Shown here: positions 6,649 to 14,245 of the stretch, piece by piece | Layout: each line of letters opens with the position of its first letter | Position numbering within the stretch: the stretch's first letter is position 1 | NCBI GenBank assembly: GCA_035512795.1 | Contig: DATKDF010000185.1 | Coordinates: forward strand, 1-14,245 | From: DATKDF01 sp035512795 | GTDB lineage: Bacteria; Acidobacteriota; Vicinamibacteria; Vicinamibacterales; SCN-69-37 | Length of the DNA: 14,245 bases | Reading direction: 5' to 3' | Translations under genes and position numbers: made by a program | Notes under the pieces: generated by a model | Databases searched by the model: none | Seen by the model: only the letters and a program-made list of their open reading frames with translations | What the model was told of the DNA's origin: nothing

Positions 6649-8355
6649 ATGACGCGTGGGCCCCGTCCATCGGGCGTCGACGGGTGGCTGGCTGCGTCGA
6701 GCGTCATCGCGCTTGTCGTCATCGCGCCCGTTGCGGCGCTGGTCGTTCAGGCCTCCGGTGGTTCGCCCGCGATCTGGCGGCACCTGCTGGCCTACGTCCT
6801 GCCGGCGGCGCTCGGCGATACGCTCGTCCTGCTGCTTGGTGTTGGCGTCATCACGGCCGTGGTCGGTGCCGGCACGGGATGGCTCGTGACGGCGTTCGAC
6901 TTTCCGGGACGCCGCCTGCTGGATTGGGCGCTGCTCCTGCCGCTCGCGGTCCCCACCTACATCGTCGCCTACGCGTACCTCGACGTGCTGCATCCGATTG
7001 GCCCGGTCCAGAGCGCGCTGCGCTCCGTGCTGGGATTCGAGGGCCCGCGCGACCTGCAACTGCCCGACATCCGGTCGATGGCCGGCTGCATCACGCTGCT
7101 CGGCTTCGTGCTCTACCCCTACGTGTACCTGACGACCCGTGCCGTGTTCGTCATGCAGGCGGCCAACCTGATGGAAGTGGCGCGGACGCTTGGTCTCGAT
7201 CGCGGCGCGGTGTTCGGCCGCGTGGCCCTGCCGCTGGCCCGTCCGGCCATCGCCATTGGTCTGAGCCTGGCGCTGTTCGAGGCGCTCAACGACATCGGCG
7301 CCTCGGAGTTCCTCGGCGTCCGCACGCTGACCGTGTCGGTCTACAGCACCTGGATCACCCGGTCCGACCTGGCCGGCGCGGCCCAGCTCGCGCTCGCGAT
7401 GCTGGCGGTCGTACTAGCCATCGTCGTCGTCGAGCGCCGGGCGCGTCGCCACCGGCGGTACGCCGACGACGCCCGTCACCCGCGGCCGCTCGTGCCGCAC
7501 CGGCTACGCGGCTGGCGCGCCGGCGCGGCCGTGGTGGCGACGGTCACGCCGGTGGTCATCGGATTCGGGATTCCGGCCGTGTACCTGGTAAGTGAAACGT
7601 TCGCGCGCGTGCGCGTGGCCGGCTTTCCGGCCGCCGTCGTCGCGCAGACGATCAATACGGTGACCGTGTCGGTCGTCGCCACTGCGATTGCGGTGGCCGC
7701 GGGCACCGTTGTCGTCTACGCGACGCGCCTGCGGCGCGGCACGCTCCGTGCCGTACTGCTGCGTGCGGCCTCGATGGGCTACGCCGTGCCCGGGACGGTG
7801 CTGGCGATCGGAATCCTGCCGGTCGTGACTGGTCTCGAGGGCCTCGTGGACGATGCGACACGGCGCGTGCTCGGGGTGTCGGCCGGACTGTTCCTGCTCG
7901 GCAGCGGGGCGGCGATCGTCTACGCGTACGTGGCGCGGTTTCTCGCCATCGCCGCCGGCGGCATCGAGGCGGGGTTCGGTCGCGTCTCGCCCTCGCTCGA
8001 CGAGGCGGCGCGGACGCTCGGCGAGGGACCGACCGGCCGCCTGCGACGCCTCCACCTGCCGATCGTGCGGCCCGCCATGGCCACGGCCGCCATGCTCGTC
8101 TTCGTCGATTGCATGAAGGAACTGCCGGCCACGTTGCTGCTGCGACCGGTCGGGTTCGAGACGCTGTCGACGCACCTCTACGGCGAAGCCGTCCGCGGAA
8201 CCTACGAGAACGCGGCCATCGCGGCGCTCCTCATCGTCGTCGTCGGGCTCGTGCCCGTGTTCGTGCTGGCGCGACTTGGGCGGGCGACGCCCTCGGTGGC
8301 GATCGCCGCCCGCGGACTGGAATCGCGAGGGGCGGTGGGGCAGAATCTCGGGTGA
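6649..8355 (+). CDS. fbpB: Ferric-iron ABC transporter permease, two fused domains (FbpB-like)
   Basis: This 568-residue inner-membrane protein has two homologous halves of about six helices each, as in FbpB/SfuB. Each half holds an EAA loop that docks the ATPase: residues about 176-199 (MEVARTLGLD...LPLARP) and about 451-475 (DEAARTLGEG...LPIVRP). A basic cytoplasmic linker at about 262-290 (ERRARRHRR) joins the halves. The ATG at 6649 lies ten bases after the binding-protein stop. An in-frame ATG at 6580 would give a 59-base overlap and a non-membrane leader of 23 residues, so 6649 is preferred. The stop TGA overlaps the next start (TGATG). Confidence 0.93.
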   Translation: MTRGPRPSGVDGWLAASSVIALVVIAPVAALVVQASGGSPAIWRHLLAYVLPAALGDTLVLLLGVGVITAVVGAGTGWLVTAFDFPGRRLLDWALLLPLAVPTYIVAYAYLDVLHPIGPVQSALRSVLGFEGPRDLQLPDIRSMAGCITLLGFVLYPYVYLTTRAVFVMQAANLMEVARTLGLDRGAVFGRVALPLARPAIAIGLSLALFEALNDIGASEFLGVRTLTVSVYSTWITRSDLAGAAQLALAMLAVVLAIVVVERRARRHRRYADDARHPRPLVPHRLRGWRAGAAVVATVTPVVIGFGIPAVYLVSETFARVRVAGFPAAVVAQTINTVTVSVVATAIAVAAGTVVVYATRLRRGTLRAVLLRAASMGYAVPGTVLAIGILPVVTGLEGLVDDATRRVLGVSAGLFLLGSGAAIVYAYVARFLAIAAGGIEAGFGRVSPSLDEAARTLGEGPTGRLRRLHLPIVRPAMATAAMLVFVDCMKELPATLLLRPVGFETLSTHLYGEAVRGTYENAAIAALLIVVVGLVPVFVLARLGRATPSVAIAARGLESRGAVGQNLG

Positions 8356-9242
8356 TGCAGACGCCCGCGCGCTGCGGCAACATGTGGCCGGCCTGGTCGC
8401 CCGATGGCCGGCAGGTCGTCTTCGCGTCCGATCGCACCGGCGATTCGGAAATCTACGTGCGAGCGATCGGGGGCGACGCCGATCGCCAGTTGACGACCGC
8501 GCCCGGTCGCGACGCCCATCCGTCGTTCGGGCCCGACGGTCGTCAGATTGCGTTCCAGAGCCCGCGCGAGGGCGGACACACCAACCTGTACGTGATGAAG
8601 GCCGACGGCACGGACCTGCGGCGCGTGACGAACCACACGGGGTTTGCCGGCATGCCGGTCTGGTCGCCCGACGGCACGCACCTGGCCTATCAGTGGACGC
8701 CGGACCTCGAGCGCGAGAAGTGGCGCCTGATGATGGTGACGCTGTCAACCGGCGACGTCTGGCAGCTCACCGATGGCGCCGCCAACGATCAGGTGATCAA
8801 CTGGGGACCGACCGGCCGGCTCCTCGTGTTCCATTCCGACCGCGACGGCCGCAACCAGTTGTTCACGATGACCAACCGGGGTGCGGTGACACGCTTGACG
8901 ACCACCGACTCGGACGACCGGTCCAGTGCGTTCTCGCCGGACGGCAGGCAGATCGCGTTCATGTCGGATCGAGACGGCCCGCCGCACGGCATCTACATCA
9001 TGAACGCTGACGGCACGGGCGCGCGTCGCCTTGGCAGGCTCGCGCCCGGCCACGGCGTACCCTTCTTCTCGCCGGACGGGCAGTTCGTGCTGGCGACACT
9101 CCAGGGCGCCGGCGGGCAGGACATTCACCGCGTGCGGGTGACCGATGGGCAGAGTGAGCGCCTGGTGTCGTGCCCGGCCGCGTCTGGCGAGCTGCAAGTT
9201 CAGCCCCCCTGCCGCGAACCTGCCCGTAGCGACTTACGCTAA
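8355..9242 (+). CDS. PD40/TolB-type beta-propeller protein without a signal peptide
   Basis: This 295-residue protein consists almost wholly of six PD40 (TolB-like, WD40-related) repeats of about 40 residues, starting near 9, 54, 99, 146, 189 and 234. Most carry a W/FSPDG or close variant followed by a strand and an aspartate-rich turn (ASDRTGDSEIYV, MSDRDG). Six repeats suit one closed six-bladed propeller, as in TolB. The TolB N-terminal domain and any signal peptide are missing. The in-frame sequence upstream of 8355 lies inside the permease gene and reads as arginine-rich noise, so the ATG at 8355 (TGATG coupling with the permease stop) is the natural start. PD40 propellers bind proteins or form a lid over peptidase sites; a role here is not established. 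The tail has two Cys (C273, C286) besides C7. Without export it would be cytoplasmic, an odd place beside two periplasmic partners. Confidence 0.82.
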   Translation: MQTPARCGNMWPAWSPDGRQVVFASDRTGDSEIYVRAIGGDADRQLTTAPGRDAHPSFGPDGRQIAFQSPREGGHTNLYVMKADGTDLRRVTNHTGFAGMPVWSPDGTHLAYQWTPDLEREKWRLMMVTLSTGDVWQLTDGAANDQVINWGPTGRLLVFHSDRDGRNQLFTMTNRGAVTRLTTTDSDDRSSAFSPDGRQIAFMSDRDGPPHGIYIMNADGTGARRLGRLAPGHGVPFFSPDGQFVLATLQGAGGQDIHRVRVTDGQSERLVSCPAASGELQVQPPCREPARSDLR

Positions 9243-9245
9243 GCT

Positions 9246-10886
9246 GTGCGGCGGCCATTGATGATGCGACGAGACAGCCGACGACGGGTCCGGGCCGCGT
9301 GTGCCGGGCTGGCCGCGTCGCTGTTCGTCCTGACCCTGGACGCCCGCGGCCCCGTTCAGACTCCGCAGACCCGCGCCGGGATCTTCGACGCCAGCCCACG
9401 GCAGACCAATGCCGCCACGGTCCGCCTGCGCATGACCGCCGAGCGCGCGGCGCGCATCGCCCGCGCCAACGCCGAGGGGCTCGACTACGTGCCCGGCGAG
9501 GTCATCGTCCAGTTCCGGGACGGCATGTCGCAGGCCGCCCTGGCCCGGACGATGTCGGCGGTGCCGTCGGCATCCGGGAATTCCCGGCTGCGTTGGGCCG
9601 GGCGGCGCGCCGTGCTCACGAGCGACACGATGGCCGACGCGCACGAGCTCGCGGCGATCGTCGGCGCCGACCCCGAGGTGCTGTACGCGGAGCCGAACTA
9701 TCTGGCGCGCATCGGACCGGCCGACCCGGCCGGGTCGGCGCCGCTCACCGGCGGCGCCAGGCCGAACGCCGTGCCGAACGACCCGGAGTACGCCACGCGC
9801 CAGTGGAACTTCGAATGGCTGCAGATGCCGCGCGCCTGGGACATCAACCCGGGCGGTGACCCGAGCGTCATCGTGGCCATCATCGATTCGGGCATCACGA
9901 CCCAGGCACACACGCTGACCTTGCCGATCTGGACCGGGTCATCGTTCACCAATCCGCTGGTGCCCTTTGCCGTCAGTCCCGACCTGTCGCCATCGCGGCT
10001 GGTGAGCCCCATCGATCTCATCTTCTTCGAGGCCGGCGGCCCCGTGCTCGACATGGACGGGCACGGCACGCACGTGGCCTCGACGGTGGCCCAGGAGACC
10101 AACAACGGCTTCGGCCTGGCGGGCATGGCCTACAACGTGCGGCTGATGCCCGTGAAGGTCTGCTACGGCTACTGGGAGGAGATGTACCTTCGGGCGCAGG
10201 ACGGCATTCCGGGCTTCGCGTCCCCGGACGCGGGGAATTGCCCGTTTTCGGCGATCGCCGAGGCCATCGAATACGCGACCGACAACGGGGCCCGCGTCAT
10301 CAACATCAGTCTGGGCGGGACCGGCCAGTCGAATGCCGTGCGGCAGGCGATGCAGTACGCGATCGAGCGCGGTGTGTTCATCTCGATGTCGGGTGGCAAC
10401 CGCGCGCAGACGGGGAACCAGGTTGGGTATCCGGCCTTCTACGGTCAGCAGTTCGGGGGCGCGATGGCCGTCTCGGCCGTCACCCGGTCACGGCTGAGGG
10501 CGCCCTATTCGAGCACCGGCAGTTACATCGAGATTGCCGCGCCCGGCGGCAGCACGAGCGACGGCGGCGCGGCCGGCGCCATCTGGCAGGCCACCATACG
10601 TCGGGCCGACTCGTCGACCAACCGCCTGTTCAACGGGTTTCCAGCGGTCGTCGAACCGCGGTTCGATCGCTTCGAGTCGACCGGACTGACGGGCACGTCG
10701 ATGGCCGCACCGCACGTGGCGGGGCTCGCGGCCCTGCTCATCAGCCAGGGCATCACCGAGCCGTCGCTCATCGAGCAGATCATCCGCCTGAGCGCACGCG
10801 ACCTTGGCGAGCCCGGCCGGGACGACGAGTTCGGGTACGGCTTGATTGATCCCCGCGCGGCGCTGTTCGGCCTCGGGATCCGGTAG
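9246..10886 (+). CDS. Secreted subtilisin-like serine protease (S8 family)
   Basis: This subtilase has up to 546 residues. The frame opens with GTG at 9246; ATGs at 9261 and 9264 are equally plausible and give a cleaner signal peptide (arginine-rich start, then AACAGLAASLFVLTL to about residue 31). Residues about 80-155 (YVPGEVIVQF ... EVLYAEPNYL) form a propeptide of the fervidolysin/I9 type that aids folding and is removed. The catalytic domain covers about 180-540. The full triad is present: D214 (AIIDSG), H273 (DGHGTHVAS) and S485 (GTSMAAPHVAG), with oxyanion N385 (SGGN). C306 and C332 may form a disulfide. It should act in the periplasm or outside the cell. It begins 3-18 bases after the propeller stop, so it is likely part of the same transcript as the iron genes. 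Confidence 0.92.
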   Translation: MRRPLMMRRDSRRRVRAACAGLAASLFVLTLDARGPVQTPQTRAGIFDASPRQTNAATVRLRMTAERAARIARANAEGLDYVPGEVIVQFRDGMSQAALARTMSAVPSASGNSRLRWAGRRAVLTSDTMADAHELAAIVGADPEVLYAEPNYLARIGPADPAGSAPLTGGARPNAVPNDPEYATRQWNFEWLQMPRAWDINPGGDPSVIVAIIDSGITTQAHTLTLPIWTGSSFTNPLVPFAVSPDLSPSRLVSPIDLIFFEAGGPVLDMDGHGTHVASTVAQETNNGFGLAGMAYNVRLMPVKVCYGYWEEMYLRAQDGIPGFASPDAGNCPFSAIAEAIEYATDNGARVINISLGGTGQSNAVRQAMQYAIERGVFISMSGGNRAQTGNQVGYPAFYGQQFGGAMAVSAVTRSRLRAPYSSTGSYIEIAAPGGSTSDGGAAGAIWQATIRRADSSTNRLFNGFPAVVEPRFDRFESTGLTGTSMAAPHVAGLAALLISQGITEPSLIEQIIRLSARDLGEPGRDDEFGYGLIDPRAALFGLGIR

Positions 10887-10892
10887 GTGCCG

Positions 10893-11576
10893 ATGCGCCG
10901 ACTCACGCTCGCCGTCGTGGTCGTGGCGCTCTCCGGAAGCGCCGTGCCGGCCCGCGCCGAGCAGGCGCCCGCCCCCCGCCCGGCGCCGCCCGGACCACCA
11001 CGTGTCGAGTCCGGCCTCGGCTGGCGCGCGTGGATGTTCGTGGACCACGTCGGCTTCGCGGCCTCCGACACGTTCGATGCCGTCACCGGCTCGGCGGTGG
11101 CCACCGCGGTGGGTGGCGGTGGAGAAGTGCGGTTCTGGAAGGGACTGTTCGCGCGTGCGGCCGTCTCGAGGGCCGAACTCGACGGCACGCGTGGCTTCGT
11201 CGTCACGGGACGGTTCATCTCGACGGGCGTGCCGCTGACGATCGAGATGACGCCTGTCGAGGTGGCCGCCGGCTGGCGGTTCGTGCTCGACCGGCGGCAG
11301 CGCTACGTGCTCTACGGCGGCGGCGGCCTCGTGCGGGTGGGCTACAAGGAGACGTCCGACTTCGCCGATCCGGACGAGAACGTCGACGAGACGCACGCGG
11401 GCTACCTGGCGTTCGGCGGCCTCGACGTGCGCATCACCCGATGGACCTTCGCCGGTGTCGAAGGGCAGTACCGGTCGCTCGGCGGCGCGTTCGGGCCCGA
11501 CGGCGTGGCCGGCGCCTTCAGCGAGGACGACCTCGGCGGCAGCGTCGTCCGCGTGCTGTTCGGTATCCGGCGGTGA
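10893..11576 (+). CDS. Small outer-membrane beta-barrel protein (porin family-like)
   Basis: This 227-residue exported protein has a signal peptide at 1-22 (MRRLTLAVVV... PARA/EQ, an AxA site). A Pro/Ala-rich stretch covers about 24-36, followed by alternating hydrophobic strands with many glycines and aromatics (VEVAAGWRFVLD, RYVLYGGGGLVRVGY, HAGYLAFGGLDVRI, WTFAGVEGQYRS) and a last strand VRVLFGIRR. This fits an eight-stranded OmpA/OprF-like or 'outer membrane beta-barrel protein' fold. No ligand can be named. The ATG at 10893 has TAGGTG just upstream. A GTG at 10887, directly after the protease stop, would add only two residues. Position at the end of the run and near-zero spacing to the protease suggest it is the last gene of the operon. 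Confidence 0.75.
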   Translation: MRRLTLAVVVVALSGSAVPARAEQAPAPRPAPPGPPRVESGLGWRAWMFVDHVGFAASDTFDAVTGSAVATAVGGGGEVRFWKGLFARAAVSRAELDGTRGFVVTGRFISTGVPLTIEMTPVEVAAGWRFVLDRRQRYVLYGGGGLVRVGYKETSDFADPDENVDETHAGYLAFGGLDVRITRWTFAGVEGQYRSLGGAFGPDGVAGAFSEDDLGGSVVRVLFGIRR

Positions 11577-11641
11577 GACGCCGGCCTCCGTGTCGACCCG
11601 CCGGCCGCGAGCCCGGCCCGAACGGCGAGACGACGTAGACG

Positions 11642-14230
11642 CTACGGCGTGAAGACGACCGTCGCGCCGCCGGTGACGCCGCGTCCGGCCACCCGCTGCG
11701 TCAGGTTCACCGCGTAACGGCGGTGGACGTCGGGGCCAGCCGGCAGCCGGACGGCCAGCCGCAGAGCGTACCGCGCCCGCGACGGCCGCGTGAGTTCGAT
11801 GACGGCGCGCGACGACAAAAGCCGGATGGCGGGCCGCCCGTCGATCTTCGCCGCCTTGCCTCCGGTGATCCGGCCTACCTTGATCCGCTCCCTCGCGAAC
11901 GCCTGCGCTCGTCGTGCGGCGGGAAAGTCCTCGCCGGCGTCGCCCAGTTCGAGGTACACCTCACCCAGCCGGCTGAGCACGCCGGATTCGACGATCAGGT
12001 CGAGCCGCGGGTCGAGGGTCGACGGGTGGCCCACGACGAACGGGAACCGCGCCGATCGCATCTCCAGCATGCGAATGACGGTCAGATTCCGCTGCGCCAG
12101 ATTGTTACGGCGCGTGACGAGGTTCCGCCCGTCCGGTGCCGTGGCAAACGCATAGTCGTTCTCGGCCCTCGTCATCGCCAGCAGGCACGGGTGCCAGCCG
12201 GCGTCGGACCAGCCGGCCAGCGTTTCGACCTCCGCCGCCGTGAGACCGAAGCGCACGATCTCCGTGTCCCCGCGGGCAAGCGTCGCGAGGGTGGGTGAGT
12301 CGATCGGCGCCGGCCGGACATGGAGCGGATCTTCAAGCGTCCAGTCGTCCGGATACAGGAATTCGAGGCCGACAAACGGCGTGGCCCGGACGTCGACAAG
12401 CACGTCGCGCGCTGCGGCGGGGCCCACGTTACGGATGCGCACCGCCACCTCGTGATCGGCGCCTCTCTCGAGCCGGCTCGCCGCATCGGAGTCCGGCGAG
12501 AACGTGTCGTCACCGGCCGGGCGCAGCACCACGTCCGACCGGCTGTAGAAGTTGCCGCCCGGCGGCGCCGACGGCTCGACGCCGGTGTCACGGGGCCAGT
12601 CGGCAATCATCACGTCGCCGAGATCCAGCGCGCGATGGACGTTCAGGCGCCCGTAGCCCACCTCGTTGTGGCGCGACCCGTTCGGGTAACCGTCGGCATC
12701 TGCGTACGCAAAGCCGCCGACCTTGTCGGCGGTCCGTTCGATGATCCGCCGGATCTCGGTGCCGGTCAGCCAGTCGTACGTGCTGAAAAGGAGCGCGGCC
12801 GTAGCGGCCACCTGCGGCGTCGACGCCGAGGTGGCTTGAAACACGGACTCGAAGAAGCCGAGCTGGCTGTGAATGTAGTCGGCCCACGGGCTGGCACCGG
12901 GTGAATACCCTTCCTCGCCGCTGAGATCGGCGCAGGCGATGTCCCGGCCGGGCGCGACTACGGAGACACCGGTCGGCCGGCCATCGTACAGCTCGTCGCC
13001 ATAGCCCGAACCCAGCCCGTGATCGGGCCGCCGCCAGCGGGCATCGGCGCGATCGGAGCCGCCGCACGCCATGAAAGTCGGATACCGCGCCGGGAACACC
13101 AGCCGCGGTTCGTCTTCATTTCCCGACGCACCGCAGAAAACGACGCCGCGCGCGGTCGCCGCGTCGATCATCGGACGGACCAGCGATGCCCAGTACTCGC
13201 CGATTCTGGCGCTGTAGTTGACGACTGACGCACCCGAGGCGATGGCGAGCATGATTGCGTCGCCGAACTCGGCCGTAGACCCTTCGGGCATCGCGATCGG
13301 ATACAGGCCGCAGCCGCCGGCGACGCCGCTCATGCCCGTCGCGTTGTGCAGTCCCATGCCGGCGACGCTCGCGACCGCCGTGCCGTGCCAGCTCCGGGTC
13401 CCCGAGAGCGCCAGCACGATCGGCGATCCATCGGCCGACGGATCGCCCGCGTTCCGGCCGTCGCTCACGTACGCGTCGCGCAGGTCCGGGTGATCGAGGT
13501 CGCACCCCGAGTCGATGACGGCGATGACGATGTCGCGCCGCGCGCGTCCGATGTCCCAGGCCCGGAAGGCCTCGATGCGTTCGAGGTACCACTGCTGGTC
13601 GTGGAACGGATCGTCCGGCGTGAAGAGCCAGGGCGACTGCAGCGGGACGTACTCGAAGTCCGCTGCCGGCCCACCGGCCTGACGGCCGAGGCGCGCGACG
13701 AGATCGAAGGCCGTCGTCGTCGCACCGGCCGGTAGCTCGAGGTAGCGCCAGCCGCCGGGGAACAGACACTTGTCGGGGTTTCGCCTCAGTCCGAATCGGG
13801 CGGCGGCCTCGTCGGCGGCCTTCCCCTGTTCGGGCTCGGCCCGAAGCAGTAGAACGTCGGGACGCGCGGCGAAGTACGCGTCGAGGCCTTTGACCTGAGA
13901 GAAGCGGTACACCGGCGCCACCCATGACAGCGGCCGGCCGAGCGCGGTGGCGACCCTGGCGACGGAGGGCAGGCGCGCGAGCTTCCGCGACGACCGCAGC
14001 CAGACGAGGTGCGGGCCGTGATTGATCGCGAGCAGGGCCGACAGGTCGCCACCCTGTCCGGGATCGGCTTCGACCGCGAGGCCGAGCGCACCGAGGCGCG
14101 TCCGCACGCGGTCGGTGAGCACCGGATCGCCGGCGCGTCCGGCGTCGGCGAGGCGCGCGACAATCCGGGTCGGGTCCTGACGGGCAGGCATGCCGTTGGC
14201 AAGCCGCAGGGTGGCGGGCGGGGCGGCCAT
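11642..14230 (-). CDS. Large leaderless S8 family serine protease with C-terminal extension
   Basis: This 862-residue subtilase starts at the ATG at 14230, with GGAGG at good spacing. There is no signal peptide or membrane segment: it begins MAAPPATLRLANGMPARQDP. Residues about 20-200 form a long N-terminal region, probably a propeptide or two I9-like units. The catalytic domain covers about 212-540: D240 (AVIDSGCDLDH), H282 (WHGTAVAS, where most relatives have HGTHVAG), N371 (GASGNED) and S468 (ATSASTPQVAA, where most have GTSMAAPHVAG). About 580-720 looks like an Ig/CARDB-like fold (HEVAVRIRNVGPAAARDVLVDV; then HPCLLAMTRAEND and NNLAQRNLTVI). About 735-862 is a further beta-rich domain I cannot name. 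It may act in the cytoplasm or leave by a signal-less route. It is convergent with the iron/protease operon, 65 bases away. Confidence 0.9.
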   Translation of the reverse strand: MAAPPATLRLANGMPARQDPTRIVARLADAGRAGDPVLTDRVRTRLGALGLAVEADPGQGGDLSALLAINHGPHLVWLRSSRKLARLPSVARVATALGRPLSWVAPVYRFSQVKGLDAYFAARPDVLLLRAEPEQGKAADEAAARFGLRRNPDKCLFPGGWRYLELPAGATTTAFDLVARLGRQAGGPAADFEYVPLQSPWLFTPDDPFHDQQWYLERIEAFRAWDIGRARRDIVIAVIDSGCDLDHPDLRDAYVSDGRNAGDPSADGSPIVLALSGTRSWHGTAVASVAGMGLHNATGMSGVAGGCGLYPIAMPEGSTAEFGDAIMLAIASGASVVNYSARIGEYWASLVRPMIDAATARGVVFCGASGNEDEPRLVFPARYPTFMACGGSDRADARWRRPDHGLGSGYGDELYDGRPTGVSVVAPGRDIACADLSGEEGYSPGASPWADYIHSQLGFFESVFQATSASTPQVAATAALLFSTYDWLTGTEIRRIIERTADKVGGFAYADADGYPNGSRHNEVGYGRLNVHRALDLGDVMIADWPRDTGVEPSAPPGGNFYSRSDVVLRPAGDDTFSPDSDAASRLERGADHEVAVRIRNVGPAAARDVLVDVRATPFVGLEFLYPDDWTLEDPLHVRPAPIDSPTLATLARGDTEIVRFGLTAAEVETLAGWSDAGWHPCLLAMTRAENDYAFATAPDGRNLVTRRNNLAQRNLTVIRMLEMRSARFPFVVGHPSTLDPRLDLIVESGVLSRLGEVYLELGDAGEDFPAARRAQAFARERIKVGRITGGKAAKIDGRPAIRLLSSRAVIELTRPSRARYALRLAVRLPAGPDVHRRYAVNLTQRVAGRGVTGGATVVFTP

Positions 14231-14235
14231 GGTGA

Positions 14236-14240
14236 CCTCC
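14236..14240 (-). promoter_or_regulatory. Ribosome-binding site of the large subtilase
   Basis: On the minus strand GGAGG lies five bases before the ATG at 14230, which fixes that start. It is one of the strongest Shine-Dalgarno matches in the window. The promoter lies beyond the window end. Confidence 0.75.
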
Positions 14241-14245
14241 AGCGC

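Noticed and set aside
4814..6652. Long plus-strand frame of 612 codons across the ATPase and binding-protein genes
   Set aside because: The product is arginine- and alanine-rich without domains, and is the out-of-frame shadow of two well-supported genes.
5613..6722. Antisense frame of 369 codons opposite the binding-protein gene
   Set aside because: No recognisable domain and strong arginine/histidine bias; the opposite strand carries a ferric-binding protein with all expected motifs.
8109..8354. N-terminal extension of the propeller gene by 82 residues
   Set aside because: These residues lie inside the permease gene, are arginine-rich and show no signal peptide; TGATG coupling at 8353-8357 gives a better start.
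11577..11646. Possible terminators between the converging genes: GCCGGC repeats at 11580-11585/11600-11605 and CGTAG-ACG-CTACG at 11634-11646
   Set aside because: Stems are only five or six pairs, the first has a 14-base loop, and neither is followed by a T run on either strand, so no terminator can be supported.
1..14245. CRISPR arrays, tRNA or rRNA genes, insertion sequences
   Set aside because: No regularly spaced repeats, cloverleaf-like segments, rRNA stretches or transposase frames were seen by eye on either strand.

Overview
The window is high in G+C and densely coded, with almost no space between genes. It carries a TonB-dependent receptor whose N-terminus is a carboxypeptidase-regulatory-like domain, a PD40/TolB-type propeller and two subtilases. 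Together these suggest a Gram-negative bacterium of the Acidobacteriota type (Vicinamibacteria-like). That placement is inferred from gene style; no rRNA or marker gene is present.

Layout. Positions 1-27 look like the last codons of a gene entering from the left. Positions 28-263 form a low-content patch of somewhat lower G+C, with one possible 60-codon ORF and a stem-loop. On the minus strand, 264-1900 holds a two-gene cell-wall unit: an L,D-transpeptidase overlapping by ATGA with an M23 metallopeptidase. The 1901-2065 gap carries a near-consensus sigma70 promoter reading right. It has a palindrome in its spacer and a Fur-box-like palindrome just after the predicted start of transcription. 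From 2066 to 11576 seven plus-strand genes run head to tail with overlaps or gaps of no more than about 20 bases: a FecA-like TonB-dependent receptor, an FbpC-type ATPase, an FbpA-type ferric-binding protein, an FbpB-type permease, a leaderless six-repeat PD40 propeller, a secreted subtilisin-like protease and a small outer-membrane beta-barrel protein. Converging on this run from the right, 11642-14230 on the minus strand encodes a second, larger subtilase (862 aa) with no signal peptide and a long C-terminal extension.

How the genes work together. The first four genes of the run make a full ferric-iron route: outer-membrane uptake (receptor), periplasmic capture (substrate-binding protein with the iron-ligand Tyr pair) and inner-membrane import (two-fold permease plus ATPase). 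The Fur-like site fits iron control. The less expected part is that the same run continues without a break into a propeller, a secreted protease and a beta-barrel. This suggests, as inference only, that proteolysis at the cell surface or in the periplasm may be linked to iron acquisition. No CRISPR array, tRNA, rRNA, insertion sequence or phage gene was seen.
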